DNA of 36,761 nt from Rhizomicrobium sp. (GCA_031291635.1 JARLIR010000136.1:1-36761), one strand, 5' to 3'. Counted from the stretch's first letter, positions 8,003 to 15,062 are shown. Made by a program: numbers and translations. The notes: a model not told the origin generated them from the letters alone.

Positions 8003-8760
8003 AGGGCAGCATGATCATGTTGGATTTTTCGCAGGCTTTGGCGATTCAGGATGTTAGAAAAGGTTTGAGCAAGGTCGGCGCGTTTGCGGCGGAGTGCCTC
8101 GTGAAGTCGCTGTTTTCCATTTTCGACGACGAGACGATCGACGAAAAGCAGAAGGGGCGGCTGGCCGATCAGTCGTTCCAGGAGTTTCGCGAATTCGCCA
8201 AGTCTGACATTTCCAACACCTCAGTGGTCGCGCAACGAGCGGCTGATCACGTCGATCGAGCGCGAAGAGCGCGTCGCATTCGACGCGTGGCTGCAGCCGC
8301 GCAAGCGGACGCGAACCTAGCGTCGGCGTTAAGCCCAGCGGCGCGCGCTGTGCACCATGGGGAAATCCAAAAACGAGAGGACACCGAAATGCCAACACCG
8401 ACGCGAGAATCCGTCAACAGCCAAATCCACGACATCGCAAAGTCTTTTCGGAAACCGGGCGAGAGCCCCGAGCAAGCCTATGCGGGTTTCATCAAACACA
8501 ACGAGATGGGCCGCCAATTGCTGTCCCTGTACAATTCGCTGCCGGTCGAAAACGTCGTCACCTTGCCTGTGCGCAAAGCGGCACAGCCGTCAACGCAGGC
8601 GCATGCACTGTTGCTCGCCAAGGCCGCCGAAATGAAAAAGGCGAACCCAAAGCTGAGCGATGAGCAGGCATTCGCACGGGTTTGGAAGGATCCCAACAAT
8701 CGGCACCTAGTCGAGGCCCACAAGCGCCAACAGGCGGCGTTGCCGCTCGACGCGGCATAA
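7999..8760 (+). CDS. Hypothetical phage-type protein, terminase operon
   Basis: This 253-residue protein overlaps the preceding gene by 4 bp. It has a helical N-terminal domain, a basic linker (ADHVDRARRARRIRRVAAAA, about residues 82-101) and a C-terminal module LSDEQAFARVWKDPNNRHLV. The last motif, a helix of the type 'xxANPxLSxEQAFxxVxxDPxNR', recurs at the C-termini of several phage head-maturation or structural proteins. That supports a phage-derived origin but not a precise function. Internal ATG at 8389 (MPTPTRESVNSQ) could start a shorter product of about 123 residues. Nothing else is encoded before the folded RNA at 9001. Confidence 0.6.
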   Translation: MKGSMIMLDFSQALAIQDVRKGLSKVGAFAAECLVKSLFSIFDDETIDEKQKGRLADQSFQEFREFAKSDISNTSVVAQRAADHVDRARRARRIRRVAAAAQADANLASALSPAARAVHHGEIQKREDTEMPTPTRESVNSQIHDIAKSFRKPGESPEQAYAGFIKHNEMGRQLLSLYNSLPVENVVTLPVRKAAQPSTQAHALLLAKAAEMKKANPKLSDEQAFARVWKDPNNRHLVEAHKRQQAALPLDAA

Positions 8761-8986
8761 CACAGTTTGGTCGGCTGGCCGTGTGACGATCATTCGCGGT
8801 GGCGTGAAACTAAATTGAGATCGGCGCAAGCCGGGCGGATCAGTCGGCCAGTGCCGCCGCATCGAATAACCCCGACAGCGCGCGGGCGGATTAACTCCAC
8901 GCCGCGGCGCGCACAACACGCGGCTCGCCCGAACCAAAGTCGCATAAGGCGAGCTAATTCCATTCGCGCTTTGAAATTACTGGCGC

Positions 8987-8992
8987 TATAGT
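8987..8992 (+). promoter_or_regulatory. Candidate -10 promoter element TATAGT
   Basis: TATAGT at 8987-8992 fits a sigma-70 -10 box. A weak -35 candidate ATTCGC lies about 18 bp upstream. Transcription would start near 9000, just where the folded leader begins. The rest of 8761-8986 shows no gene or clear structure. Confidence 0.4.
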
Positions 8993-9000
8993 TGTGCCCG

Positions 9001-9189
9001 GTGGTTCGCTCACGGACTGCTGGGGCGTGAGAACCCCACACCTGACGGCCTTGTGCAGCCGTCATCCCGCACTCTCCGACCCTATGGTCGGGGAGGCCGT
9101 CGCGCATGTCCGAGGATCGAAAGGTCTAAAGGCGGCGGCGAACCCGCTCAGGTGTGGTTTTCTCAACTCCCCGATCGCCAGAGAGGGGA
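9001..9189 (+). ncRNA. Structured RNA leader, candidate cis-acting RNA switch
   Basis: A long-range helix joins 9028-9044 to 9149-9165 (15 of 17 pairs). Inside are a hairpin ACGGC/GCCGT (about 9045-9062), a hairpin CTCCGACC/GGTCGG with loop CTAT (9073-9092), and an arm GCCGTCG/CGGCGGC (9096-9102 with about 9133-9139) capped by GATC-GAAA-GGTC (9115-9126). GGGG 9022-9025 can pair with CCCC 9169-9172. The 9027-9037 strand can instead pair with GGTTCGCTCAC at 9003-9013, and TCCCC 9168-9172 can instead pair with GGGGA 9185-9189, the ribosome-binding site of the next gene. Two exclusive folds that hide or free the site suggest a regulatory leader. I recognise no known riboswitch class. Confidence 0.55.
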
Positions 9190-9196
9190 ATTGATC

Positions 9197-9553
9197 ATGC
9201 GAAAATTGGCATTGATACTGCTTTGTCTTTTGTCGGGGTGCGTCTCGGCAGGCACGAAGGTAGATCACTCAATAGTTGAAACCTTCCAACGTGGGAAAAC
9301 CACGTACCAAGAAGTGGTTAGCCAGCTTGGCCAGCCGAACGGCAATTATGTTGGAGCGGATGGCTCCCGTACCACCGTGTACGTGTATACCCATTCTCAG
9401 GCGCGGGCACAGAGCTTCATCCCCATTGTCGGAGCGTTTGTCGCCAAGGCCGATGCCAATTCTGAAACCTATACATTCGTGTTCGACCAGAATGGCGTGC
9501 TGAAAACGATAGGCCAAGGCAACTCGCAGGCAACCGCTGGTCTTGGCAACTGA
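9197..9553 (+). CDS. Small BamE/SmpA-like outer-membrane lipoprotein
   Basis: The 118-residue product starts MRKLALILLCLLSGC, a type II signal peptide with lipobox LLSGC; the lipidated cysteine would be residue 15. The mature part contains VETFQRGKTTYQEVVSQLGQ and a C-terminal YTFVFDQNGVLKTI, the two segments typical of the BamE/SmpA/OmlA fold. The ribosome-binding site AGGGGA (9184-9189) lies at the end of the folded leader and can be masked by it. In a mobile element this kind of lipoprotein could modify the cell surface, for instance against superinfection, but that is inference. Family resemblance is good at motif level. Confidence 0.75.
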   Translation: MRKLALILLCLLSGCVSAGTKVDHSIVETFQRGKTTYQEVVSQLGQPNGNYVGADGSRTTVYVYTHSQARAQSFIPIVGAFVAKADANSETYTFVFDQNGVLKTIGQGNSQATAGLGN

Positions 9554-9563
9554 CGGCACCGGT

Positions 9564-9911
9564 GTGGGCACCGCGCTTATCGCTCTTGAGTGGCCGTTGC
9601 GGCCCGGAGAAATCCGTATTCCGCGCCATCTTCGACTTACGAGTTGGCAGCTTAGGGATGACTACTCAATAGCGATAACGCGCGGCTTGCCGGAGCGCTT
9701 TGTAACGCGGCGGTGGAATCTTGGCCGTGCATGCACGGGGTGCCTTCTCTGCGAGGTTATCCACCTAGCTAACCCTCGACCAATTGGATTTCACGCCAGC
9801 TATCGCGTTGGTGCGCAGGCGATTCTGTTGCCACCAGTTCACGCTGGATGCGATTGCCATGAGTCCTACATCACCGATCTTTCGCATGTGACCGGCAATC
9901 CCTTCCGCTAG
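9564..9911 (+). CDS. Doubtful ORF, 115 codons
   Basis: An open frame runs from a GTG at 9564 to 9911. It contains RACTGCLLCEVIHLANPRP and a later AGCDCHES, so several paired cysteines that might bind metal. There is no good start codon or ribosome-binding site; the frame is open back into the end of the lipoprotein gene. I do not recognise it. It is listed because 9554-9967 holds no better candidate. Confidence 0.2.
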   Translation: MGTALIALEWPLRPGEIRIPRHLRLTSWQLRDDYSIAITRGLPERFVTRRWNLGRACTGCLLCEVIHLANPRPIGFHASYRVGAQAILLPPVHAGCDCHESYITDLSHVTGNPFR

Positions 9912-9967
9912 AGATTGATGCGCGCGACGAATGGTGATTCTACGCATCTATGAGCGATGCAGGTTTT

Positions 9968-10252
9968 TCAATTCCGACGGCTCTTGTGCGAGAGAAAAAC
10001 GAAACCCGCGTATTGTGCGCGTGCTTCGCTATCGACCTTGCCGCAATTCTGCCTGCACCAAGCGGCCATTTCGTCGGGATCGAAGGTGACCCACTGGATA
10101 TGGATGCCTTCGCGGGCCAAGGATTTCAATCGTCGAGTGGCGGCAATCTCGAATTCATCAAAGGTTGGCGGCACATCGTCGTCGCAGAGAGCTCGGAATC
10201 GCGGGTAATTTTCTCTGTTGGGCCAAAGGGCGACATCCGGCGTATCGCTCAT
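9968..10252 (-). CDS. Hypothetical small acidic protein
   Basis: This 94-residue protein starts at ATG 10252 with GGAG about 9 nt upstream. It reads MSDTPDVALWPNRENYPRFR followed by DDDVPPTFDEFEIAATRRL and FDPDEMAAWCRQN. The composition is that of a real soluble protein and is much more protein-like than the frame on the opposite strand. No signal peptide or membrane helix is seen. It lies in the cargo part of the element, opposite to the lipoprotein gene, and I do not know its function. Confidence 0.55.
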   Translation of the reverse strand: MSDTPDVALWPNRENYPRFRALCDDDVPPTFDEFEIAATRRLKSLAREGIHIQWVTFDPDEMAAWCRQNCGKVDSEARAQYAGFVFLSHKSRRN

Positions 10253-10412
10253 AGATCAAACTCCAACGGGCTGTGAGTGATTGAGGGGCCGAGCTTCCGA
10301 TTCGGCCCTTCGCCTTCTCAAGCTAGAGCGATTCTCACACTGCGAGCGTCTAAACAATGTCTCGCCCGTCCGACCCGACCTGCGTCTCATCCGATCAGGC
10401 ACACACAGAATA

Positions 10413-10440
10413 GCCGGTGCGAACCGGCGCTTTTGTTTTT
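10413..10440 (+). terminator. Intrinsic terminator
   Basis: A perfect GCCGGT/ACCGGC stem (10413-10418 with 10423-10428, loop GCGA) is followed by GCTTTTGTTTTT. It would stop a plus-strand transcript, perhaps the lipoprotein message or a short RNA from 10260-10412. A second stem GGGCCGA/TCGGCCC lies at 10286-10308 without a T-run. No plus-strand gene lies directly before it. Confidence 0.75.
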
Positions 10441-10458
10441 GAACAGCGAGCGTGGATT

Positions 10459-11004
10459 TCAGTTGCTGTCGGCAGGGGGCCGCCTTGGTTTGATGCAGAG
10501 CGTTCCGAGCAAAACCCCTCCTTGTATCGGAATATCCACAACTGACCAAGCATCCTGCCCTTTTAGGACCAGACCCTTGTCGGCATATCCGGGGTAGTCA
10601 ATCACATACAGGAGCGCATCGTCTGCAGTGTCATATATGACGCTCCCCGACTGCTTCTGATGCGGCACCAAACTAGGTGTCAAATTTGTCAGCGCGAGTT
10701 CTACCTGTGCGGAAATATTTAGCGCAGGACCAGAGGCGATCACCATGTTCTCTATCATCTGGGAATTTACATTTGAATTGCCGAACATGAAACCAATGTC
10801 TGGAGAAACCGACGCGAGCGCTGGCCCCAACGGTGATTTTGCGCGGACAACCAAGCGTGACTCGGTCACCTCTCCTGCGACCTGACCGTGGCGCAGTACA
10901 ACGCAACGGCCAGCGAACGCGAGAATCGTTCCGACTGGCGCGTCCTGCCACTGTTTATAAACGTGACTGACATCACCGATCGGTAATGCTAACTCGATTG
11001 TCAT
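10459..11004 (-). CDS. Hypothetical protein
   Basis: This 181-residue protein starts at ATG 11004 (MTIELALPIGDVSHVYKQWQ); a TTG at 11034 would add ten residues. The first half has alternating beta-type segments (GTILAFAGRCVVLRHGQVAG), the second a patch INISAQ-like region and DDALLYVIDYPGYADKG. No signal peptide, membrane helix or known catalytic motif is visible. The 11005-11167 gap upstream holds only an AGCGCC/GGCGCT inverted repeat with a large loop (about 11121-11152). It lies downstream of the toxin-antitoxin pair in the same orientation but is far enough to have its own promoter. Function unknown. Confidence 0.5.
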   Translation of the reverse strand: MTIELALPIGDVSHVYKQWQDAPVGTILAFAGRCVVLRHGQVAGEVTESRLVVRAKSPLGPALASVSPDIGFMFGNSNVNSQMIENMVIASGPALNISAQVELALTNLTPSLVPHQKQSGSVIYDTADDALLYVIDYPGYADKGLVLKGQDAWSVVDIPIQGGVLLGTLCIKPRRPPADSN

Positions 11005-11167
11005 CGCGGATATCTTTCGCTCAAAAGCAAACAATCAGTACATAAATCGGGCGCCATGAACTTTAAGTCGCGCCGATATGAAGGGCGCCATTTTGAGGAG
11101 TAACCCACGTACGATAGGAAGCGCCCCGCCAGCTTTTGCCAACGAGGCGCTCGTTGATTGAAAGATG

Positions 11168-11632
11168 CTAAGCAGCCTTTTGTGGCGGTATAGGCCTGTA
11201 ATTCGACGGGTCGGACGCATCGATCATGATGGGCTCATTAACTGCAGATGGAACACACCAGGCGCTTACCTGTTCGATTGGAACGTCAATCTTGATGTTC
11301 AATCGTTCACTCGCGACGAGACGGATCAGCGCCTCAGCGTTAGAGTCAAGTTCGAATTCCCCGCGCTCCCACCGGCCAATGGCCAAAGCCTCACGCTTCA
11401 CAATTTTGGCCAGCTCGGCCTGCGTCAGGCCCATCTCCGTGCGCAGGAACCTAAGTTCTTTGCCACTAATTCCACTCTCTCTGGTGAGGATTGAGTGTGC
11501 AATGACTCGGTGGAGTTCAGTGATGTGCGGAATCGTAACGCACCGATCACCGTCATCATCAATGCACTCCTCAAGTCCGATGAGGACTATGTTGTCCAAC
11601 CCGCTGGCCGTGTAACGAAAATCAGTTGTCAT
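11168..11632 (-). CDS. HTH antitoxin of a DUF4258 toxin-antitoxin pair
   Basis: This 154-residue protein starts MTTDFRYTASGLDNIVLIG and carries an Xre-type helix-turn-helix, LRFLRTEMGLTQAELAKIVK with AIGRWERGE. This layout (short beta N-terminus, HAIVT-like linker 'RVIAHSILTRESGISG', HTH, acidic C-terminus) is seen in the second gene of DUF4258 modules and in MqsA-like antitoxins. ATG 11632 has a perfect AGGAGG 6 nt upstream and lies 2 bp after the toxin stop, so the pair is one operon. It should neutralise the toxin and repress the operon by binding upstream. Antitoxin role is inferred from family and context. Confidence 0.8.
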   Translation of the reverse strand: MTTDFRYTASGLDNIVLIGLEECIDDDGDRCVTIPHITELHRVIAHSILTRESGISGKELRFLRTEMGLTQAELAKIVKREALAIGRWERGEFELDSNAEALIRLVASERLNIKIDVPIEQVSAWCVPSAVNEPIMIDASDPSNYRPIPPQKAA

Positions 11633-11634
11633 TT

Positions 11635-12000
11635 TTATCCTCCTACCATCGGCTCGTCGGCCCACATTACGCTGATGATCTTCGCAGCTGGTGCTTGCAG
11701 CGACGGGATCAGGATCACCCTCACGTCTCTTTTGTTTGAATTTGGAGTTGGTGAGTTGATCGCATACACATAAAGTAGCCTCTGTTTGGCAGGTTTAGCC
11801 TCCTTGTAAACAAACCCGTTTCTTAAGACATACAGAACGTCCGACGCCGTCAGATCCCGCTCCTCCATCTGCTCCAATGCATGATCCTTGAAGCTTGGAG
11901 TAAAGCAGTCTTCCCATGCTATATGTCGAATTCGCTCCGTCGCATCTGCGGCGGGCCACGGCTCCGGTAGGGAAACTGGTTTGCGCTTTGGTTCGATCAT
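11635..12000 (-). CDS. DUF4258-family toxin
   Basis: The 121-residue protein contains the DUF4258 core FKDHALEQMEERDLTASDVL followed by LRNGFVYKE, KQRLLYVYAI and a beta strand RDVRVILIP. DUF4258 proteins are small RelE-like-fold proteins that often pair with an HTH antitoxin in the next gene, as here; the usual activity proposed is inhibition of translation through RNA cleavage. Start is ATG 12000; a TTG at 12009 is possible. The toxin precedes the antitoxin, the reverse of classical order but common for MqsRA- and HigBA-like systems. A palindrome lies 11 bp upstream. Confidence 0.75.
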   Translation of the reverse strand: MIEPKRKPVSLPEPWPAADATERIRHIAWEDCFTPSFKDHALEQMEERDLTASDVLYVLRNGFVYKEAKPAKQRLLYVYAINSPTPNSNKRDVRVILIPSLQAPAAKIISVMWADEPMVGG

Positions 12001-12010
12001 TCTGTTCAAT

Positions 12011-12025
12011 GTATCACCATGATAC
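12011..12025. promoter_or_regulatory. Palindromic operator candidate of the DUF4258/HTH operon
   Basis: GTATCA-CCA-TGATAC is a perfect 6-bp inverted repeat placed 11-25 bp before the toxin start. It is the right size and place for autorepression by the HTH antitoxin dimer. Confidence 0.5.
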
Positions 12026-12040
12026 TCCGCTCCCTATGTA

Positions 12041-12339
12041 GGAAGTATTAATTCGGAGTACAAGTGCCATTGCGAACACGGTGCGAGCGCCAACATCGCC
12101 TTTATATGACCGATTTCCTATTTTACTGGTGTGGCGATAATATTCCCCTGTCTTTACACGGAAATGTCCGAGGAGATTCTATGACGCGCGCATTGTCACT
12201 GGGCTGCTAAGGCAGTTTTGATCTTGAGGGAGCCGGCTCCCACGCCATCCCCGTCCATGAATTGGTGGGATGATCAGGTCGCGCCCATGTGGCCGCACGC
12301 GGTGCAGCGGAGGCGGCAGATCGGGCCGCTCCCGCCGCA
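12041..12339. other. Gap between toxin-antitoxin modules
   Basis: No convincing gene. A nine-codon ORF with a strong ribosome-binding site (GAGGAGA before ATG 12181; peptide MTRALSLGC) lies on the plus strand and could be a leader peptide or chance. The frame after it contains the short string IPVHELVG, perhaps a remnant of an older gene. Confidence 0.3.
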
Positions 12340-12711
12340 CTATGCCCAATCCCCCGCCGCGCCGATGATGGCGTCGCGCTCATCGGGGGTCAAAACGGGG
12401 CAATTCATCACGAATTTGATGAGCTGCGACAGGAGCTCTTTCCGCGCCGTTCCAATCTTCTTTGCGCGACTTGCGTTCAGTTCAGCATCGGTCTTCTGCA
12501 TCACCAGAGTGCAGCTAATGATCGACTGGCCTGAAGCCGTTGGCTTAATGAAAGGGAACTCATTGCAGCTGACAACCATGTCGCCTGGATAAGTCTTTGT
12601 CTTCGGAGAGTTCACAAATAGGTAATGACCATCCAAGCTGATGCAGAGGTGATATTTCGGCTTTCCTGCTTCTATACTCCAAAATTCTATGACGTCCCCA
12701 ACCGAAAACAT
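12340..12711 (-). CDS. Probable toxin of a Panacea (DUF4065) toxin-antitoxin pair
   Basis: This 123-residue protein begins MFSVGDVIEFWSIEAGKPKY and continues HLCISLDGHYLFVNSPKT, a beta-barrel-like start reminiscent of MazF/PemK toxins ('GDxI ... K.x..I'). The second half is helical (TARKELLSQLIKFVMN). The ATG overlaps the stop of the Panacea gene (TGATG), so the two are translationally coupled. Panacea antitoxins are known to be paired with many unrelated toxins, so identity of the toxin must be judged from the protein itself; here the MazF resemblance is weak. A GTG at 12714 is an alternative start. Confidence 0.6.
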   Translation of the reverse strand: MFSVGDVIEFWSIEAGKPKYHLCISLDGHYLFVNSPKTKTYPGDMVVSCNEFPFIKPTASGQSIISCTLVMQKTDAELNASRAKKIGTARKELLSQLIKFVMNCPVLTPDERDAIIGAAGDWA

Positions 12712-13280
12712 CACATATGCTTGGAGGCATGCGCCAATTCGGAGATGAGTTCTTTGTCTTTGCCCTCCAAGAGCAATTCATATCTCATCTCGTTTGACTT
12801 GCGATCACCACGGGCTTTCCAAGCATCCACATAGGCCGGGTTCATGTGCGTCCAATCGCAGACACCGCCAAACCCCAAATTCATCACAAAACTCAATGCC
12901 TCCGTAAGTTCACGGACATCAGTATCGGACAACTTCCGCCGATTCGCCGACCGACGAGGGTTCTCAAAGTGCGCAACATTGGAACCCTCTGTGGCTTTCC
13001 TATCCCAAAGCGGCCAGCCCTCTGGTTGCGGAGTGCCTCTCCAGGCATAGATCGGTTTCAGCATGTCGTAGGCTTCGCTCGGCACCGGACCGAACTTCAT
13101 AGCAACATAGTTGTCGAAAGTGATTGGGCGTCCAAACTTCTTCAGGTGCCAGAGGTCAGCAATGAAGAGAGACTTGACGACATCGTACTGCGTGAGCGTG
13201 CGCCGATGGCGACCGGCTTCTTCAATCAAGAGAAGGATCGCTTCAACAATCTTGGCTCTGTTTGGCTGCAGTCGCGCCAT
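12711..13280 (-). CDS. Panacea-domain (DUF4065/SocA-like) antitoxin
   Basis: This 189-residue protein carries the Panacea signature: VVKSLFIADLWHLKKFGRPI followed by NYVAMKFGPVPSEAYDMLK, near residues 34-78. The family includes SocA of Caulobacter and the PanA antitoxins, which neutralise very different toxins through this domain. It is the first gene of a two-gene operon with the candidate toxin. The rest of the protein (DTDVRELTEALSFVMN and a C-terminal helix) belongs to the same domain or a short extension. The pair lies at the right end of element 1, a common place for modules that stabilise the element. Domain call strong, TA role inferred. Confidence 0.82.
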   Translation of the reverse strand: MARLQPNRAKIVEAILLLIEEAGRHRRTLTQYDVVKSLFIADLWHLKKFGRPITFDNYVAMKFGPVPSEAYDMLKPIYAWRGTPQPEGWPLWDRKATEGSNVAHFENPRRSANRRKLSDTDVRELTEALSFVMNLGFGGVCDWTHMNPAYVDAWKARGDRKSNEMRYELLLEGKDKELISELAHASKHM

Positions 13281-13614
13281 TGGACCTAAGCCCTAATTCC
13301 GCCCACTCGGGCGTCCCCAACTAATACTCGAATCCCAACCCCATCGGGAAACAGTATCGCAATTTCCGTTGAGAAGACATTGCACCGGTGGAGAGCAGGT
13401 ACAGGCAGGTCCGCCGGATTAGCGCATCGATCAGGATTGCAGCCGAGTGGTGGCACGGCAGAGGGCAGTGCGCCCATTATACAAGGGACGCCATGCGCGC
13501 CAGTGAAGGAGGCGAGCGTGGACTTCGATGCGATTGTCGCCAACCGTCTACACCCGTTTATTAGACATTTATTGGACATAAATTCGCACAACAAAGCCAA
13601 CCTATTGAAAAGAT
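13281..13614. other. Right terminal non-coding segment of element 1
   Basis: No gene is supported. TTAGACATT and TTGGACATA at 13561-13580 repeat the TTGGACA motif that precedes the element's integrase, so they are candidate right arm-type sites. Both frames that are open here look like chance; one runs into the tRNA fragment. Confidence 0.5.
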
Positions 13615-13658
13615 TGGCGCTCCCAACCGGAATTGAACCGGTGTTTCAGCCTTGAGAG
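13615..13658 (-). other. Attachment site: 3' half of the same tRNA, copy 2 (border of elements 1 and 2)
   Basis: This copy matches 306-349 in 43 of 44 bases and extends further on the minus strand into CCGCC ahead of the anticodon loop, which can pair partly with GGCTG. Beyond that there is no D-arm or acceptor 5' strand, so the copy is again only a 3' half. If element 1 had inserted alone, its right junction should restore a full tRNA here. The absence suggests that a second element, starting just to the right with its own integrase, inserted at the same site. Confidence 0.78.
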
Positions 13659-13679
13659 GGCGGATAACATACATTGCGG

Positions 13680-13769
13680 GAGATTGCTTGAGTTTGCGGC
13701 TCTTTGATAAGCCCATTTAATAACAGCATATTATGCAAACTTTCTTTGCCCGAGATTGTGTGAGCTTGC
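13680..13769. repeat. Arm-type site candidates of the second integrase
   Basis: Two 18-bp direct repeats, GAGATTGCTTGAGTTTGC (13680-13697) and GAGATTGTGTGAGCTTGC (13752-13769), agree in 15 of 18 positions and stand 72 bp apart between attachment copy 2 and the second integrase. They differ from the TTGGACA repeats of element 1, as expected if each integrase has its own arm sites. Confidence 0.5.
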
Positions 13770-13820
13770 CTCCGCGTGGTAGCTATGTGGTTGCTAAACA
13801 CCACCGCGCTGGAGATAGAA

Positions 13821-15062
13821 ATGGTAGGCAGGCGGATCAGCCTGAAGAGTATCCGGGCACTGGATGAGGGAGAGGTCGTCTGGGACGGCACGGTATCAGG
13901 GTTCGGCGCCCGCCGCCAGAAAGGCGAATGCGTCACCTACCTGCTAAAATATCGGACGGGAGAAGGGCGGCAACGCTGGTTCACGATCGGCCGCCATGGC
14001 GCGCCCTGGACACCAGATTTGGCCCGCGACGAGGCTATTCGTATCTTGGCTGACGTCAAAGGCGTCAGCGGAAAGAAGAGAGACCCAGCGGCCGAAAAGA
14101 AGTCTGCACGCAAAGCAACGACCGTTACGGAGCTCTGTGATGCTTATCTGACTGATGCAGAGGCCGGACGATTGTTGACACGCAGACAGATCGCCAAACG
14201 CCCCTCCACTATCGCGACTGACCGGGGCCGCATCGAAGGACATATCAAACCGCTGCTTGGTGCAATGCCACTGGTGGCGGTTACCCCACAGGATATCGAC
14301 ACCTTCATGCACAACATCGCGGCAGGCAAAACAGCCCGAAAGTCAGAGACGAAGCTGCGCAGGGTGACACATGTTAGAGGAGGAAAAGGTGCGGCAACAC
14401 GCACGATGGGCCTACTAGGCGCGATCTTCACCTACGCCGTGCGCCACCAAATGTGCGCGAATAATCCGGTTCGTGGGGTTGTGCGCTTTGCGGATGGCAG
14501 GCGAGAGCGCCGCCTTACCGATGAGGAATATAGGTCGCTAGGAACAGCTCTCGACCTTGCCCCTCATGACGCGGCGTGGGCAATTGCCATCGATGCGACG
14601 AGGTTCCTCGCTGTGACGGGCTGGCGGCGCGGAGAAGCCCTCAGCTTGCGCTGGAGTGATATCGACTTTCCCCGACGGACCGCCGTTCTTGCGGAAACCA
14701 AGACCGGCGAATCGCTCCGACCGCTATCCCACGCAGCATGTGACATGCTGTCGGAATTCAAACGCTCGACGGAATTTGTTTTTCCATCTGTAGACGGTGA
14801 AAGCGGCCTGAGAGGTTTTCCTCAGCTTTGGGCCCGGAAGCTAGCCAAACTCGAGGGGTTCCCGGCCGACATTACGCCTCACACGCTTCGCCACTCCTAT
14901 GCAAGCGTTGCGTCCGATATTGGCTATAACGAACTGACGATTGCAGCCCTTATCGGCCACAAGAAGAGCACGATGACCTCGCGCTATGTCCACGCTGCTG
15001 ATGCGATCCTGCTTGCGGCCGCTGACAAGGTTGCGCAGCACATTCTTGAACTTCTGGGGTAA
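13821..15062 (+). CDS. P4-type tyrosine integrase of element 2
   Basis: This 413-residue recombinase has an N-terminal arm-binding domain of the DUF4102 type (SLKSIRALDEGEVVWDGTVS and GARRQKGECVTYLLKYR), a core-binding domain, and a catalytic domain with Arg269 in TGWRRGEAL, His354-x-x-Arg357 in TPHTLRHSYAS, GHKK and Tyr389 in SRYVHA. ATG 13821 is chosen for GGAG 6 nt upstream; the frame is open back to 13776. It differs clearly from the first integrase in the N-terminal domain. It reads away from attachment copy 2, the same layout as integrase 1 at copy 1. The downstream end of its element was not found. Confidence 0.93.
   Translation: MVGRRISLKSIRALDEGEVVWDGTVSGFGARRQKGECVTYLLKYRTGEGRQRWFTIGRHGAPWTPDLARDEAIRILADVKGVSGKKRDPAAEKKSARKATTVTELCDAYLTDAEAGRLLTRRQIAKRPSTIATDRGRIEGHIKPLLGAMPLVAVTPQDIDTFMHNIAAGKTARKSETKLRRVTHVRGGKGAATRTMGLLGAIFTYAVRHQMCANNPVRGVVRFADGRRERRLTDEEYRSLGTALDLAPHDAAWAIAIDATRFLAVTGWRRGEALSLRWSDIDFPRRTAVLAETKTGESLRPLSHAACDMLSEFKRSTEFVFPSVDGESGLRGFPQLWARKLAKLEGFPADITPHTLRHSYASVASDIGYNELTIAALIGHKKSTMTSRYVHAADAILLAAADKVAQHILELLG

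Noticed and set aside
9001..9189. Folded RNA as tmRNA, RNase P RNA or hammerhead ribozyme
   Set aside because: None of the conserved cores (tRNA-like ends of tmRNA, GAGGAAAGTC of RNase P, CTGATGA of hammerhead) is present.
9950..10276. 108-codon plus-strand ORF
   Set aside because: The overlapping minus-strand ORF 9968-10252 has a ribosome-binding site and better protein composition.
13380..13655. 91-codon plus-strand ORF
   Set aside because: Its C-terminus is translated from the tRNA fragment (LALPTGIEPVFQP type artefact) and it has no good start or composition.
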